The position numbers and the translations under genes are program-made. The notes beneath the pieces are model-generated. The model was not told the origin of the DNA and did not search any database. It was given only the letters and a program-made list of their open reading frames with translations. Of a stretch of 13,223 nucleotides of DNA, positions 6,482-13,223 are shown in pieces. The number at the start of each line of letters is the position of its first letter. Position 1 is the stretch's first letter. Source of the DNA: Acidobacteriaceae bacterium (lineage in GTDB: Bacteria > Acidobacteriota > Terriglobia > Terriglobales > Acidobacteriaceae); NCBI GenBank assembly GCA_003140705.1, contig PLKU01000506.1:264-13486 (forward strand), given 5' to 3'.

Positions 6482-6888
6482 GATCGATACCTTTCAGTCC
6501 TGTAGAGTGTGTGCAAGGGTATGACTTGACGCCAGCCTTTGCTGCCTCGATATAACCAACATACCGGGCAAGAAAGAGAGTGACCATCAGCGAAAGCTGT
6601 TGTTGCTGTAGGCTTTGGCAAATCATTGATGTAGGGCTTTCCTCACGCTGTAAACGTGCTAGGGGAATTGCCCTCGAATCAAGAGACGTGGCGTCAAGGC
6701 AGATTCGGCATGGCTCTTTATTTAAATTTTCGCGATGGTATATAAATAATTGCTCATCACTCTTGCGGGCGAACAAAGCTAGCCGTCAGATTTCAACTGA
6801 GGTGTCAAAGTCTGTCGCAACTATAAATAATTGCTGTCTTGATCCTGGTGCTATTTAAGCTTCGATCTGCCCACGGGTTTATCGGATT
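6482..6888. promoter_or_regulatory. AT-rich upstream region of the Crp/Fnr gene with repeated motifs
   Basis: 407 bp without a convincing gene, between the receiver-only regulator and the Crp/Fnr gene. It contains an exact 14-bp direct repeat TATAAATAATTGCT (6741-6754 and 6822-6835, 81 bp apart) and a perfect 10-bp inverted repeat (CTTGACGCCA at 6525-6534, TGGCGTCAAG at 6689-6698). AT-rich segments such as 6718-6750 could hold promoter elements for the minus-strand gene, but no confident -35/-10 pair is assigned. Confidence 0.4.
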
Positions 6889-7290
6889 CTACAACGGGTC
6901 CCCAATCGTTTTCCGCACAAGCCTTGTGCCACTTTCCATTACCTTCTTGATCGCCGGCACCAGTTCCTCTGAAGCGCTGTTTTTGTTGACATACTCGGCT
7001 GCGCCTGCCTGCAGACAGCGCAATGCATATTGGCTTTCAGCTTGGACACTCACCATGATCACAGGGAGATGAGAATAGATACGCTTTACGTCCTTCAGCA
7101 CTTCAAACCCACTCCGTCCTGGCATATTAATGTCGAGCAACAGCACGTCAGGTTGAGAATCGACCAACTGGGCAAGCACCTCATCCCCATTCGAGGCTTC
7201 GGAAAAATGAGCACCCGAGAAAGCATCGAGCAAGACCTCTCTCAGTCCGCGCCGCACATTCGCATGATCATCTGCTATCAGGATCTTCAT
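6889..7290 (-). CDS. Receiver-only response regulator (CheY-like, NarL-type receiver)
   Basis: 133-aa single-domain response regulator. Receiver residues are complete: acidic pair Asp7/Asp8, phosphoacceptor Asp53 in LLLDINMPGRSG, Ser81 in the switch position, and Lys103 in YVNKNSA. There is no output domain; the protein ends soon after the last receiver helix (RKTIGDPL). The start at MKILIADDH (7290) is chosen because it aligns with the start of the neighbouring regulator; an in-frame ATG at 7362 would add 24 non-receiver residues. It is strikingly similar to the downstream-numbered neighbour (for example shared IADDHA, VRRGLRE, DINMPGRSG and RCL.AGAA), indicating tandem duplication followed by loss of the LuxR-type HTH. 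It may act as a phosphate sink or a protein-protein switch for the adjacent kinase. Confidence 0.85.
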   Translation of the reverse strand: MKILIADDHANVRRGLREVLLDAFSGAHFSEASNGDEVLAQLVDSQPDVLLLDINMPGRSGFEVLKDVKRIYSHLPVIMVSVQAESQYALRCLQAGAAEYVNKNSASEELVPAIKKVMESGTRLVRKTIGDPL

Positions 7291-7434
7291 AGGTCTATTC
7301 GTCTTCTGGGCCGCAACATGCGACCTGAAGCTACTGTACTTGAGATGAATGAGGTTCGACATCAGGGTAGCCTGTGATAGTCGTAAGGTTTGCTTCTTCG
7401 CAATGTAGGGTTATCCCCACACCGGCAAGCCAAC

Positions 7435-8064
7435 CTATTCGATCAGGCTGTGCGTCATGGCGTACCGGGTGAGTTCAGCATTGCTCTTCATTTGCATTTT
7501 TTCCATGATGCGGGCTCGATAGCTGCTGATGGTTTTTACACTGACATGAAGCCTTTCGCCAATTTCCGTCAAGGGAACACCGGCGGCAATCATTCGCATC
7601 ACTTCGTGCTCCCGGTCCGAGAGCGACTCATGCAAGGGCTTTTCGGCGGGCTCATCCAGGTTGGCGATCAACTTCTCTGCCAGGCCGGCACTAATGTAGC
7701 GACCGCCACTCAGTATCTTTTTCGTCGCCATCGCCAACTCTTCTGGGGCACTCTCTTTGTTGATGTAGGCGGCTGCGCCGGCCCGCAAGCATCGTACGGC
7801 ATACTGCTCTTCCGGATGACAACTTAATATGATCACCGGCAGCCGTGGGTATGCGTGTTTTACATCCCGCAAAATGTCCATCCCACTTCGTCCAGGCATA
7901 TTGATATCCAACACCAGAAGGGCGGTTGTGGATTTGCCTAACTGGCCCAGTACCTCGTCGCCATTTCCGGCCTCGGAAAAATCCGCACTGGAAAAAGCAT
8001 CCGCCAGGATCTCTCGCAGGCCACGGCGCACGACGGCATGATCATCCGCGATCAGGATGTGCAT
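7435..8064 (-). CDS. NarL/FixJ-family response regulator (receiver plus LuxR-type HTH)
   Basis: 209-aa DNA-binding response regulator, the partner of the histidine kinase encoded just upstream. The receiver has Asp7/Asp8, phosphoacceptor Asp53 (LVLDINMPGRSG) and Lys in YINKESA. The C-terminal LuxR/GerE-type helix-turn-helix runs from about 146 to 205 (LSDREHEVMRMIAAGVPLTEIGERLHVSVKT in two helices, then SSYRARIMEKM). The start is MHILIADDH at 8064, with GAGGAG 6 nt upstream; a longer frame to 8163 lies inside the kinase gene and is rejected. The start overlaps the end of the kinase gene by 13 nt, so the two are probably translationally coupled. Phosphorylation would promote dimerisation and binding to target promoters, which cannot be read from this window. 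Confidence 0.92.
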   Translation of the reverse strand: MHILIADDHAVVRRGLREILADAFSSADFSEAGNGDEVLGQLGKSTTALLVLDINMPGRSGMDILRDVKHAYPRLPVIILSCHPEEQYAVRCLRAGAAAYINKESAPEELAMATKKILSGGRYISAGLAEKLIANLDEPAEKPLHESLSDREHEVMRMIAAGVPLTEIGERLHVSVKTISSYRARIMEKMQMKSNAELTRYAMTHSLIE

Positions 8065-10148
8065 ATTTCGCTCCTCTCGGCGCGTGGAATATCCACTGGA
8101 ACGCGCACAGCGACCGTCGTCCCGTTGCCCGGAGAACTGGATATCTGTACGTCGCCTCCGCAAAACTGTGCTCGTTCTTTCATGCCGAGGAGTCCCAAAG
8201 AACCGAGCGATCTCGATAAGCCGGATTCGAAGAAGCCTATTCCGTCGTCTTCCACGACCAACATGATGTTCCCATTTTCCTGAGTCAGGGCAACGCGCAC
8301 CGACTTTGCCTGTGCATGCCGAATCACGTTAGTCAGGCACTCCTGAAAGATTCTGAATGTCGCAGTGGCCCGCTCGCCATCCAGGTGTAAATCGACGGTT
8401 GGAACAGAAACCTGACATTGGACACCATTACGGGAAGCAAACTCGCTGGCCTGCCACTCAATGGCTGCTGCCAGGCCAAGGTCGTCCAATACTCCAGGGC
8501 GCAGCCCGCTGCAAATAGTGCGCACCGCTTTGACCCCATCATTGATCAACTCACTCGATTCCTTTAGTCGAGCGAGCACCTCGCTTTCCGACTCCGGCAG
8601 ATGACGGCTGATCCATGACAAATCCATTTTGATCGCGGTCAGAATTTGCCCGATTTGATCGTGCAAGTCGCGAGCGACGGTCTTGCGATCCTCTTCTCGC
8701 ACCCACTGCAAACGTTCAGCCAGCGCCCGCAGTTGTTCTTTTTGCAAAACGAGCGACTCTTCCGCCTGCTTGCGTTCAGTAATGTCGCTGTTGATGACCA
8801 AAACGCTGGGCGCCTGACCGCGCTTGGCCCATTGCAACGCCCAGCGCCCCGCCACCACAACGCGCCTTCCGTCCCGAGCGGTCTTGATGAGATCTCCCTC
8901 CCAATGTCCTACTTGCAAAAGTTCAGCACTTATCTCAGAGAACGACTTTGGGAACTCGGTGCAGAGCATTTCGTGAGCGATCCTTCCGGCGGCTTCCGCT
9001 TTGGTGTAACCCAGCATGGCCTCTGCGCCGCGGCTCCAAAACTGGACCCTTCCCTCCATGTCGATCACGAAGACTGAGTCCTGCGTGAGTTCGAGCAGGG
9101 CAGCCTGCTCCGCAGTTGCAACCCGCTGTTTACGCATCTCGGTAACATCGCGGAAAATCAGCACAACGCCAATAGCTTTTCCCTCGCCTGCGAGGATTGG
9201 CGCGGCGCTGTGCTCAACTGCAATTTCACGGCCATCTTTTGTGACAAGATCGACGTGATTGGCGACCGCCAAAACCTGCTTCTCTTTGAGCACACGGAGC
9301 ACTTCATTGTCCGCGGTCATCCCTGTCTCCTCATTGAGGAGCCTGAGCACGTTCCCGATCGGTTGGTTTAGAGCCTCCTCCGGTTGCCATCCGGTCAGAG
9401 CGGCCGCGACCGGGTTGAGGAAGGTGATTCGAGCCTCGCTGTCAGTTGCGATGACTGCCTCGCCAATGCTGCCCAGAGTTGCACTCCACCGCTCTTCGCT
9501 CTGCAACAGCTTGGTCCCCAGCTTTTCAACGTGGTATCGAGTGAACAGCGCTAGAAAGACTCCGGCCCCCAAGCCGAGAAGCATGCAGCTTGTCACCATA
9601 AAGGTCCACCGCTGGTGCGCGCCCTGAACGCGCTCGATACGTAGCGTTGCTTCCACAGCCTGAAAGTCTGCGATCTGCTCCCGAAGCGTATCCATTTTGT
9701 CTTTTCTTTGCAGGTCCTCAGCGAGGGTGGGGTCAGCCTTTCCTCCACGACGCAGGGCAATAATCCGGTCGTCGTACATCTGAGTATCCTTGTAGCCGAC
9801 ATAGACGTCTCTCAGTTGCTGTTGCTGCACGGGGCGGTCGCTCACCATCTGATACAACGTCTGGAATTCAGGATCGAATCGCTTCTTGCCCTCCTGGTAG
9901 GGACCAAGGAAGGCTTCCACGCCGCTTCCGATGTATCCCCGCTTCGCGGTCTCCATATCAACCAGCAGCTTGAGCAGATGCCCGGACTGGTCGAGAACCT
10001 GATCGGTATGATCCACCGACTGTAAGGACCTATTCAGGTCGAACGTCTCCCACAAGAGCAGTCCAGCAACCGCCGCCGTAACCAGCATGGGAACCAGAAT
10101 CACCCGGCGAAGCAACGATTTGAAATTCGAGTATTCCATCGTGACCAT
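8052..10148 (-). CDS. CHASE3-PAS-PAS sensor histidine kinase (HisKA_3 / NarX-type)
   Basis: 698-aa inner-membrane sensor kinase. Transmembrane helix 1 is at about 16-33 and helix 2 at about 182-203, flanking a periplasmic helical domain with the CHASE3 signature METAKRGYIGSG (65-76). Two cytoplasmic PAS domains follow (about 218-340, ending FRDVTEMRK, and about 345-465, ending INSDITERK). Next is the HisKA_3 dimerisation domain with ARDLHDQIGQ, phosphorylated His496. The HATPase domain has N-box FQECLTNVIRHA (Asn607), G1 motif DDGIGF (634-639) and GLLGMKER (G2, 651-658). This architecture autophosphorylates and donates to NarL/FixJ regulators, matching the overlapping gene. The start ATG at 10148 has GGAAG 8 nt upstream; ATG at 10139 (MEYSN) is an alternative. 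The PAS domains show no obvious haem or flavin residues, so the signal is unknown. Confidence 0.93.
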   Translation of the reverse strand: MVTMEYSNFKSLLRRVILVPMLVTAAVAGLLLWETFDLNRSLQSVDHTDQVLDQSGHLLKLLVDMETAKRGYIGSGVEAFLGPYQEGKKRFDPEFQTLYQMVSDRPVQQQQLRDVYVGYKDTQMYDDRIIALRRGGKADPTLAEDLQRKDKMDTLREQIADFQAVEATLRIERVQGAHQRWTFMVTSCMLLGLGAGVFLALFTRYHVEKLGTKLLQSEERWSATLGSIGEAVIATDSEARITFLNPVAAALTGWQPEEALNQPIGNVLRLLNEETGMTADNEVLRVLKEKQVLAVANHVDLVTKDGREIAVEHSAAPILAGEGKAIGVVLIFRDVTEMRKQRVATAEQAALLELTQDSVFVIDMEGRVQFWSRGAEAMLGYTKAEAAGRIAHEMLCTEFPKSFSEISAELLQVGHWEGDLIKTARDGRRVVVAGRWALQWAKRGQAPSVLVINSDITERKQAEESLVLQKEQLRALAERLQWVREEDRKTVARDLHDQIGQILTAIKMDLSWISRHLPESESEVLARLKESSELINDGVKAVRTICSGLRPGVLDDLGLAAAIEWQASEFASRNGVQCQVSVPTVDLHLDGERATATFRIFQECLTNVIRHAQAKSVRVALTQENGNIMLVVEDDGIGFFESGLSRSLGSLGLLGMKERAQFCGGDVQISSSPGNGTTVAVRVPVDIPRAERSEICTS
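8071..8076 (-). promoter_or_regulatory. Ribosome binding site of the NarL/FixJ regulator
   Basis: GAGGAG on the minus strand, 6 nt before the ATG at 8064, located within the 3' end of the kinase gene. It fixes the regulator's start. Confidence 0.65.
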
Positions 10149-10216
10149 TCACAGTCTTCCGGAGGACGAACCGGGTTATGTCTAACGCTAGCGAACAGAT
10201 CAATCCCTGTGGCAGG

Positions 10217-10447
10217 CTACTGAGTTGGCCAGGTTGCAACTATCTGCGGACGCCCAGCCCACATCAGGTGATGAATCGGGTCTAGAACACGGATTGCGTG
10301 GCCACTGTGGAGATAGAAGACTGAGGCGGCCGCTTCACCTGGTGCAAAGAAGATCTGCTTCCCGCGGAGTTCGATGATTTTGCACCCCAGGTTCGCACTC
10401 GCCAAATAGGCCCCGGCATCGAATGCGGACTTCTCAAGTTCAAGCAT
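10217..10447 (-). pseudogene. Truncated Crp/Fnr-like regulator fragment
   Basis: From ATG 10447 (preceded by GGGGAAAG) the frame reads MLELEKSAFDAGAYLA and continues through IIELRGKQIFFAPGEAAASV and FYLHSGHAIRV to about 10285. This aligns with the first roughly 55 residues of the cNMP-binding domain of Crp/Fnr regulators, including the intact gene in this window (IFSQGD..NAVFYIQRG). After HAIRVL the sequence loses similarity and stops at 10217. The rest of the beta-roll, the dimerisation helix and the helix-turn-helix are absent. No remainder is recognised in the 68 bp before the kinase gene, so a deletion or rearrangement is more likely than a simple frameshift. The open frame extends up to 10552, but the first 35 codons are not Crp-like. 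Confidence 0.7.
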
Positions 10448-10631
10448 CGAGAACTTTCCCCAAGAATGTCCTGCCGCTGGACATAAGCGAGGCGCACAAT
10501 TGCGTCCGGTGAGAGTTGCCACAACCAAGTCAGGCTCATCGACAGTCATCAAGGCCCTGCAAGCGAGAGCGCAACTGGCTCAGAATGAAACATTTGAACT
10601 TGCGGCTGATCATACCTGCAGGGATAATCCC

Positions 10632-10646
10632 TTAGTGTCGCACTAA
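10632..10646. promoter_or_regulatory. Candidate operator palindrome
   Basis: TTAGTG-TCG-CACTAA is a perfect 6-bp dyad with a 3-nt spacer, 80 bp upstream of the longest frame of the Crp-like fragment. The size fits a dimeric regulator site, but its spacing does not match the classical Crp box (TGTGA-N6-TCACA). Confidence 0.3.
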
Positions 10647-10877
10647 CGATTGCAAAGGACAGTTCCGTATTGCTCACTCTTGGGAAAGACCTTCAAAGCT
10701 CATGTTTTGTCTAACCAAATTGAACCGGTTCCTATAGTGATTGAATCCGAGTCGTTTTCTGCCACATGGCGCTGCACTTTAGCGCGTTCAGCGGCGACCG
10801 AAGGCAGCTCCCAGCAGAAGTTGTGCTATATGTTTGATCCCTTAAAAGCTCCATTCCGTGATTTCTTGGTTCCGAGT

Positions 10878-10910
10878 GGACACCAGTCCCGATGATCATT
10901 CATGGTGTCC
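10878..10910. repeat. 8-bp inverted repeat with 17-nt spacer
   Basis: GGACACCA (10878-10885) and TGGTGTCC (10903-10910) are perfect inverted copies. It could form a hairpin or be a remnant of a mobile-element end; no T-run follows, and no transposase is nearby. Confidence 0.4.
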
Positions 10911-10981
10911 CGGAAACGTTGCGGTTTCATGTCGCGCATTTCGTTTAGTTATTCTGTAAATTATTGATTTTAAACAATTAA

Positions 10982-11215
10982 GTGGTGGCGGCCAGAGACG
11001 CTACCGAATTGTCGTTCGCAATCTGCAGTGCGAACGCTGAATTCACAAAAAATGGGCATAATTCGTAGACAATTCGGTGTCTGTTCGCGAACGTCCTTCA
11101 AAAGTTGCCCCCCACAGTTGCCCCCATCGATCAACAGTTGCCTATTTCGGCCCTTGCTTTGATTGAACCTCCAAAACGACTGCAACGCGCGGAAGCCGAT
11201 TGCGCTCGGAGTTGG
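10982..11215. repeat. Dispersed repeat, copy B (about 230 bp)
   Basis: Diverged direct copy of 4930-5160, with 27 identical bases at 11039-11065. It shares the 10-bp palindrome GTTCGCGAAC (11083-11092). A further stem GTTCGCA-N8-TGCGAAC is perfect here and carries one mismatch in copy A. Three AGTTGCC motifs begin at 11104, 11117 and 11137. Substitutions and small indels (for example an extra 3 nt in the left edge, GGTGGCGGCC versus GGTGGCC) show the copies are old. The left flank is AT-rich in both copies. Confidence 0.8.
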
Positions 11216-11683
11216 ACTTGAGAGGTGTCGCCGAGATCCATGGACGGATCTCCTGGCAGCAATGGATTAGCGTCGCGATCCAGACGCCGAGTAAAGCTTG
11301 GTGAGCCACTTCTCCAAGGCAGGGCTTCCCGTCACACCAACCGTCGCGGCACGCTTGAATTGTTAACGCTGATGTGACTTTCTGGTAGCTAATGGGCCAG
11401 TGACTTGCCCAGCAGGCTCTCAGAAAGTGCAAAGGCAATATATCAACATCTGAGACTTGAAATCTACGATAAGCGATTGATATAGAGGGCCTTCGTTGGC
11501 GTTTCAAGAAGATCGATTGTGCACATTTCGAGTGCGGCAGGTTCGCCATCCGTCGAGGTTACTCATCCAACTGCCGAGATGGCGACGATCCAGGCTCTAC
11601 CCCAATCCCTGACGATGCGGCGCTTCAGAGATTCCTCCCGGGAGGTTTTCGGGCCGGCCCTCCGGGACGGAGCAGACCGAAAC

Positions 11684-12499
11684 TTAGCCGCCTTGTTTTG
11701 AGGAGTCGGGCCAGACGGGGCTGGCTAGCTCGATGGTCATGACGGGTCCGTCGGCGTAGGTTGGGCCTTGTTCTCTAACGAACATGGGAGCTTGCCCGCC
11801 AACGACCCAAATCTGGATGTTCGGCGGCGCCTTGCCAATCAGGGGCGCCACTAAACCGGCGACTCCGCCGATCTCGATCTTGATCTCATAGTGGATTGCT
11901 TTGCGAGACGCGCCGGCTATCCAGAAGGGTTCTTCGCCATGGGGACGGATGACCAGCTTCACCACTCGCGGCTTGGGGGAAAGCACCAGCATGGAGACAG
12001 TTGTCTCCGGCTTCTCAGGGGGGATGTTCTCTATGACGAGGGGAACCATTCCATTGGCCAGGTCAGACGGGAGGTCAACGTGGTTGGTTTGAACGTCCTC
12101 TTTCCCATCCTTTCCTGTTGCACGAACAGTAACCTGGCCGCTGCGGGAATCGACCATGAGGTCTAAAGGGTGAGGAAAGGAAGGTCCTTTCTGAATATGG
12201 TGGTCAGTGATGAGTCGGAATCTGCGGCGTTGCGAGAAAACGGTCGTTTCATCGTCGATGGAGCCGTCTTTGAAAGTGAAGACCGTCCGCGAAGTGACCT
12301 GGTCTCCATGGACGACCTCAATACTGTCTCCCGAGGCAAGCACGTGGCCATCTGCGTCACGCAGTTCTAGATAACCGTGGATGGTTCCCTGGACGTGGCG
12401 GACCGGTGCGGTTTCAGCCGGGGCATTGGGACGGCAGGCACAGACCAATAGGGTGATCAGGGTGCAGTATCGAAGGCGTGGTGTAATGAGGTTTCTCAT
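11684..12499 (-). CDS. Secreted or lipid-anchored hypothetical protein, 271 aa
   Basis: Unnamed protein that I associate with Acidobacteriota hypotheticals. It has a basic N-terminus followed by a hydrophobic stretch (about 11-21, ending LLVCAC), a signal peptide. Cys22 is preceded by Val-Cys-Ala, which only partly fits a lipobox, so lipoprotein anchoring is possible but uncertain. The mature part is beta-rich with alternating polar and hydrophobic residues, for example GTIHGYLELRDADGHVLASG, FTFKDGSIDDETTVFSQRR and IQKGPSFPHPLDLMVDSRSG. No catalytic motif is evident. Later segments include KLVIRPHGEEPFW and GKAPPNIQIWVVGGQAP. The start ATG at 12499 lacks a strong Shine-Dalgarno sequence. It lies alone, convergent with nothing and divergent from the ATPase remnant. 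Function unknown. Confidence 0.8.
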   Translation of the reverse strand: MRNLITPRLRYCTLITLLVCACRPNAPAETAPVRHVQGTIHGYLELRDADGHVLASGDSIEVVHGDQVTSRTVFTFKDGSIDDETTVFSQRRRFRLITDHHIQKGPSFPHPLDLMVDSRSGQVTVRATGKDGKEDVQTNHVDLPSDLANGMVPLVIENIPPEKPETTVSMLVLSPKPRVVKLVIRPHGEEPFWIAGASRKAIHYEIKIEIGGVAGLVAPLIGKAPPNIQIWVVGGQAPMFVREQGPTYADGPVMTIELASPVWPDSSKQGG

Positions 12500-12634
12500 G
12501 TCGTTACTTCAGAGTTGTTGGATGCAATGAGACGGAGCGAAGTTTGGGCAATGTGAAGATGGCGCGACGAAAGCTATAGATCCAGCCTCAAAAGGAGCTG
12601 ACCGTTTCGCCGTTTTCGAGTTGTGGTCGTATGA

Positions 12635-13223
12635 CCGCCCTGCGCTCTCGGTCTCGCCACACCGATGGCGATTATGGTGGGCACCGGTCGCGGGGCTCGC
12701 GCAGGTATCTCATTCGCAATGCTGGGGCGCTGGAGATATTCGGCAAAGTTGACACACTCATCATCGACAAGACCGGAACCCTCACCGAAGGAAAGCCGAC
12801 GCTCAGTTCCATCAATCCTCAGCCAGGCTTCGAAGAATCCGGCTTGCTCCAGATAGTCGCCAGCCTTGAACGCTCCAGCGAACACCCTTTGGCAGCAGCC
12901 ATCGTGAAAGGCGCGGAAGAAAAGAAGCTTGCACTGATCGATGTGGTGGGATTCAGTTCCACCACCGGCAAAGGCGTAAAAGGAACCGTTTCAGGTAAGC
13001 AGGTTGCTGTTGGAAATGCGGAGCTGTTCCGCGATCTTGCGGTCGATCCTGCACCGTTGCTCAAACGCGCTGAAGAATTGCGCAAAGAAGGCCAAACGGT
13101 AATGCTGGTCGCCGTGGATGGCAAGGCGGCGGGCTTATTTGGGGTCTCCGATCCCATCAAGGAATCCACGCCCGATGCAATCCGCGAACTGCGCGCGGCG
13201 GGCTTCGGCGCTTTCGAGAAATG
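12635..13223 (+). pseudogene. P1B-type metal-transporting ATPase remnant, 5'-deleted and frameshifted, running off the window
   Basis: Core of a heavy-metal (Cu/Ag-like) P-type ATPase. One frame from 12635 gives PPCALGLATPMAIMVGTGRG and then ARAG, the metal-binding transmembrane 6 motif (normally CPC; the first Cys is lost). A 1-nt loss near 12706-12709 shifts to the frame reading LIRNAGALEIFGKVDTLI, the phosphorylation motif DKTGTLTEGKP (Asp codon 12766-12768), SSEHPLAAAIV (the HP motif of P1B ATPases), GKGVKGTV and SDPIKESTPDAIRELRAAGF. The metal-binding N-terminus and first transmembrane helices are absent, and an in-frame TGA lies just upstream of the first segment (12632). The last few codons (GAFEK) do not match the expected TGDN hinge region, hinting at another disruption. 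An alternative frame opens at ATG 12631 but mistranslates the first 25 codons. Confidence 0.82.

Larger units (their letters stand above)
10553..11683. other. Gene-poor 1.1-kb stretch with repeat copy B
   Basis: No convincing coding gene. A plus-strand frame (10650-10895, 81 codons) and a minus-strand frame (11142-11549) lack recognisable motifs and Shine-Dalgarno support. The stretch holds a possible operator (10632-10646), a 10-bp palindrome GAACCGGTTC (10722-10731), an 8-bp inverted repeat (10878-10910), repeat copy B (10982-11215) and a GC-rich hairpin-prone segment near 11632-11671. The rest is unexplained and could be decayed DNA. Confidence 0.5.

Noticed and set aside
6366..6776. 136-codon minus-strand frame overlapping the start of the Crp/Fnr gene
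   Set aside because: It overlaps the recognised Crp/Fnr N-terminus in another frame, has no known motif, and its composition does not look coding.
8065..8163. Longer N-terminus for the NarL/FixJ regulator
   Set aside because: The extra 33 codons lie within the kinase gene and lack receiver similarity; a strong GAGGAG site supports the start at 8064.
10650..10895. 81-codon plus-strand frame
   Set aside because: No recognisable motif, no ribosome binding site, and located in a decayed gene-poor region.
11142..11549. 135-codon minus-strand frame after repeat copy B
   Set aside because: Rich in Cys, His and Trp without any domain, it runs into the repeat and has no Shine-Dalgarno sequence; probably chance.
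11632..11671. GC-rich palindromic segment as a terminator of the secreted-protein gene
   Set aside because: CCTCCCGGGAGG is a perfect palindrome and a bulged stem can be drawn, but there is no T-run on either side.
12574..12885. Minus-strand frame antisense to the ATPase remnant
   Set aside because: It is the shadow of a clearly recognisable P-type ATPase on the plus strand.

Overview
The window looks like chromosomal DNA from a soil-type Acidobacteriota (Terriglobia-like) bacterium. This placement is an inference. It rests on the style of the Crp/Fnr-family regulators, on a secreted hypothetical protein and a small nuclease-like protein of kinds I associate with that group, and on the moderately GC-rich coding sequence. 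No rRNA, tRNA or CRISPR array was seen.

Positions 1-4031 (+) hold a tightly packed four-gene operon whose 5' end lies outside the window. It encodes two paralogous SGNH/GDSL-type proteins, an acyl carrier protein, and a ketoacyl-ACP synthase III (FabH)-like enzyme whose catalytic cysteine is replaced by serine. Gene junctions overlap or are only 3 nt apart. The set resembles in logic the Dlt, Alg and Pat systems, where a carrier protein, an MBOAT acyltransferase and an SGNH protein acylate an envelope polymer. I propose a surface acylation system with an unusual serine KAS III as the acyl-loading or transfer enzyme. The expected MBOAT partner would have to lie upstream, out of view. A 132-aa protein of unknown function (4240-4638) and a possible 31-aa ORF follow.

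Positions 5291-10552 (-) form a regulatory block. In transcription order it contains a truncated Crp-like fragment, a CHASE3-PAS-PAS-HisKA_3 histidine kinase overlapping a NarL/FixJ-type response regulator, a second receiver-only response regulator that looks like a duplicated and shortened copy, a full-length Crp/Fnr regulator, and a small restriction-endonuclease-fold-like protein.

Two diverged copies of a roughly 230-bp non-coding repeat, in the same orientation, lie at 4930-5160 and 10982-11215, close to the outer edges of the regulatory block. Beyond the second copy are a gene-poor stretch, a secreted beta-rich hypothetical protein (11684-12499, -), and a decayed P1B-type metal-transporting ATPase (12635 to the window end, +) with a frameshift and a missing N-terminal part. 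The right half of the window therefore shows clear signs of gene decay and rearrangement.
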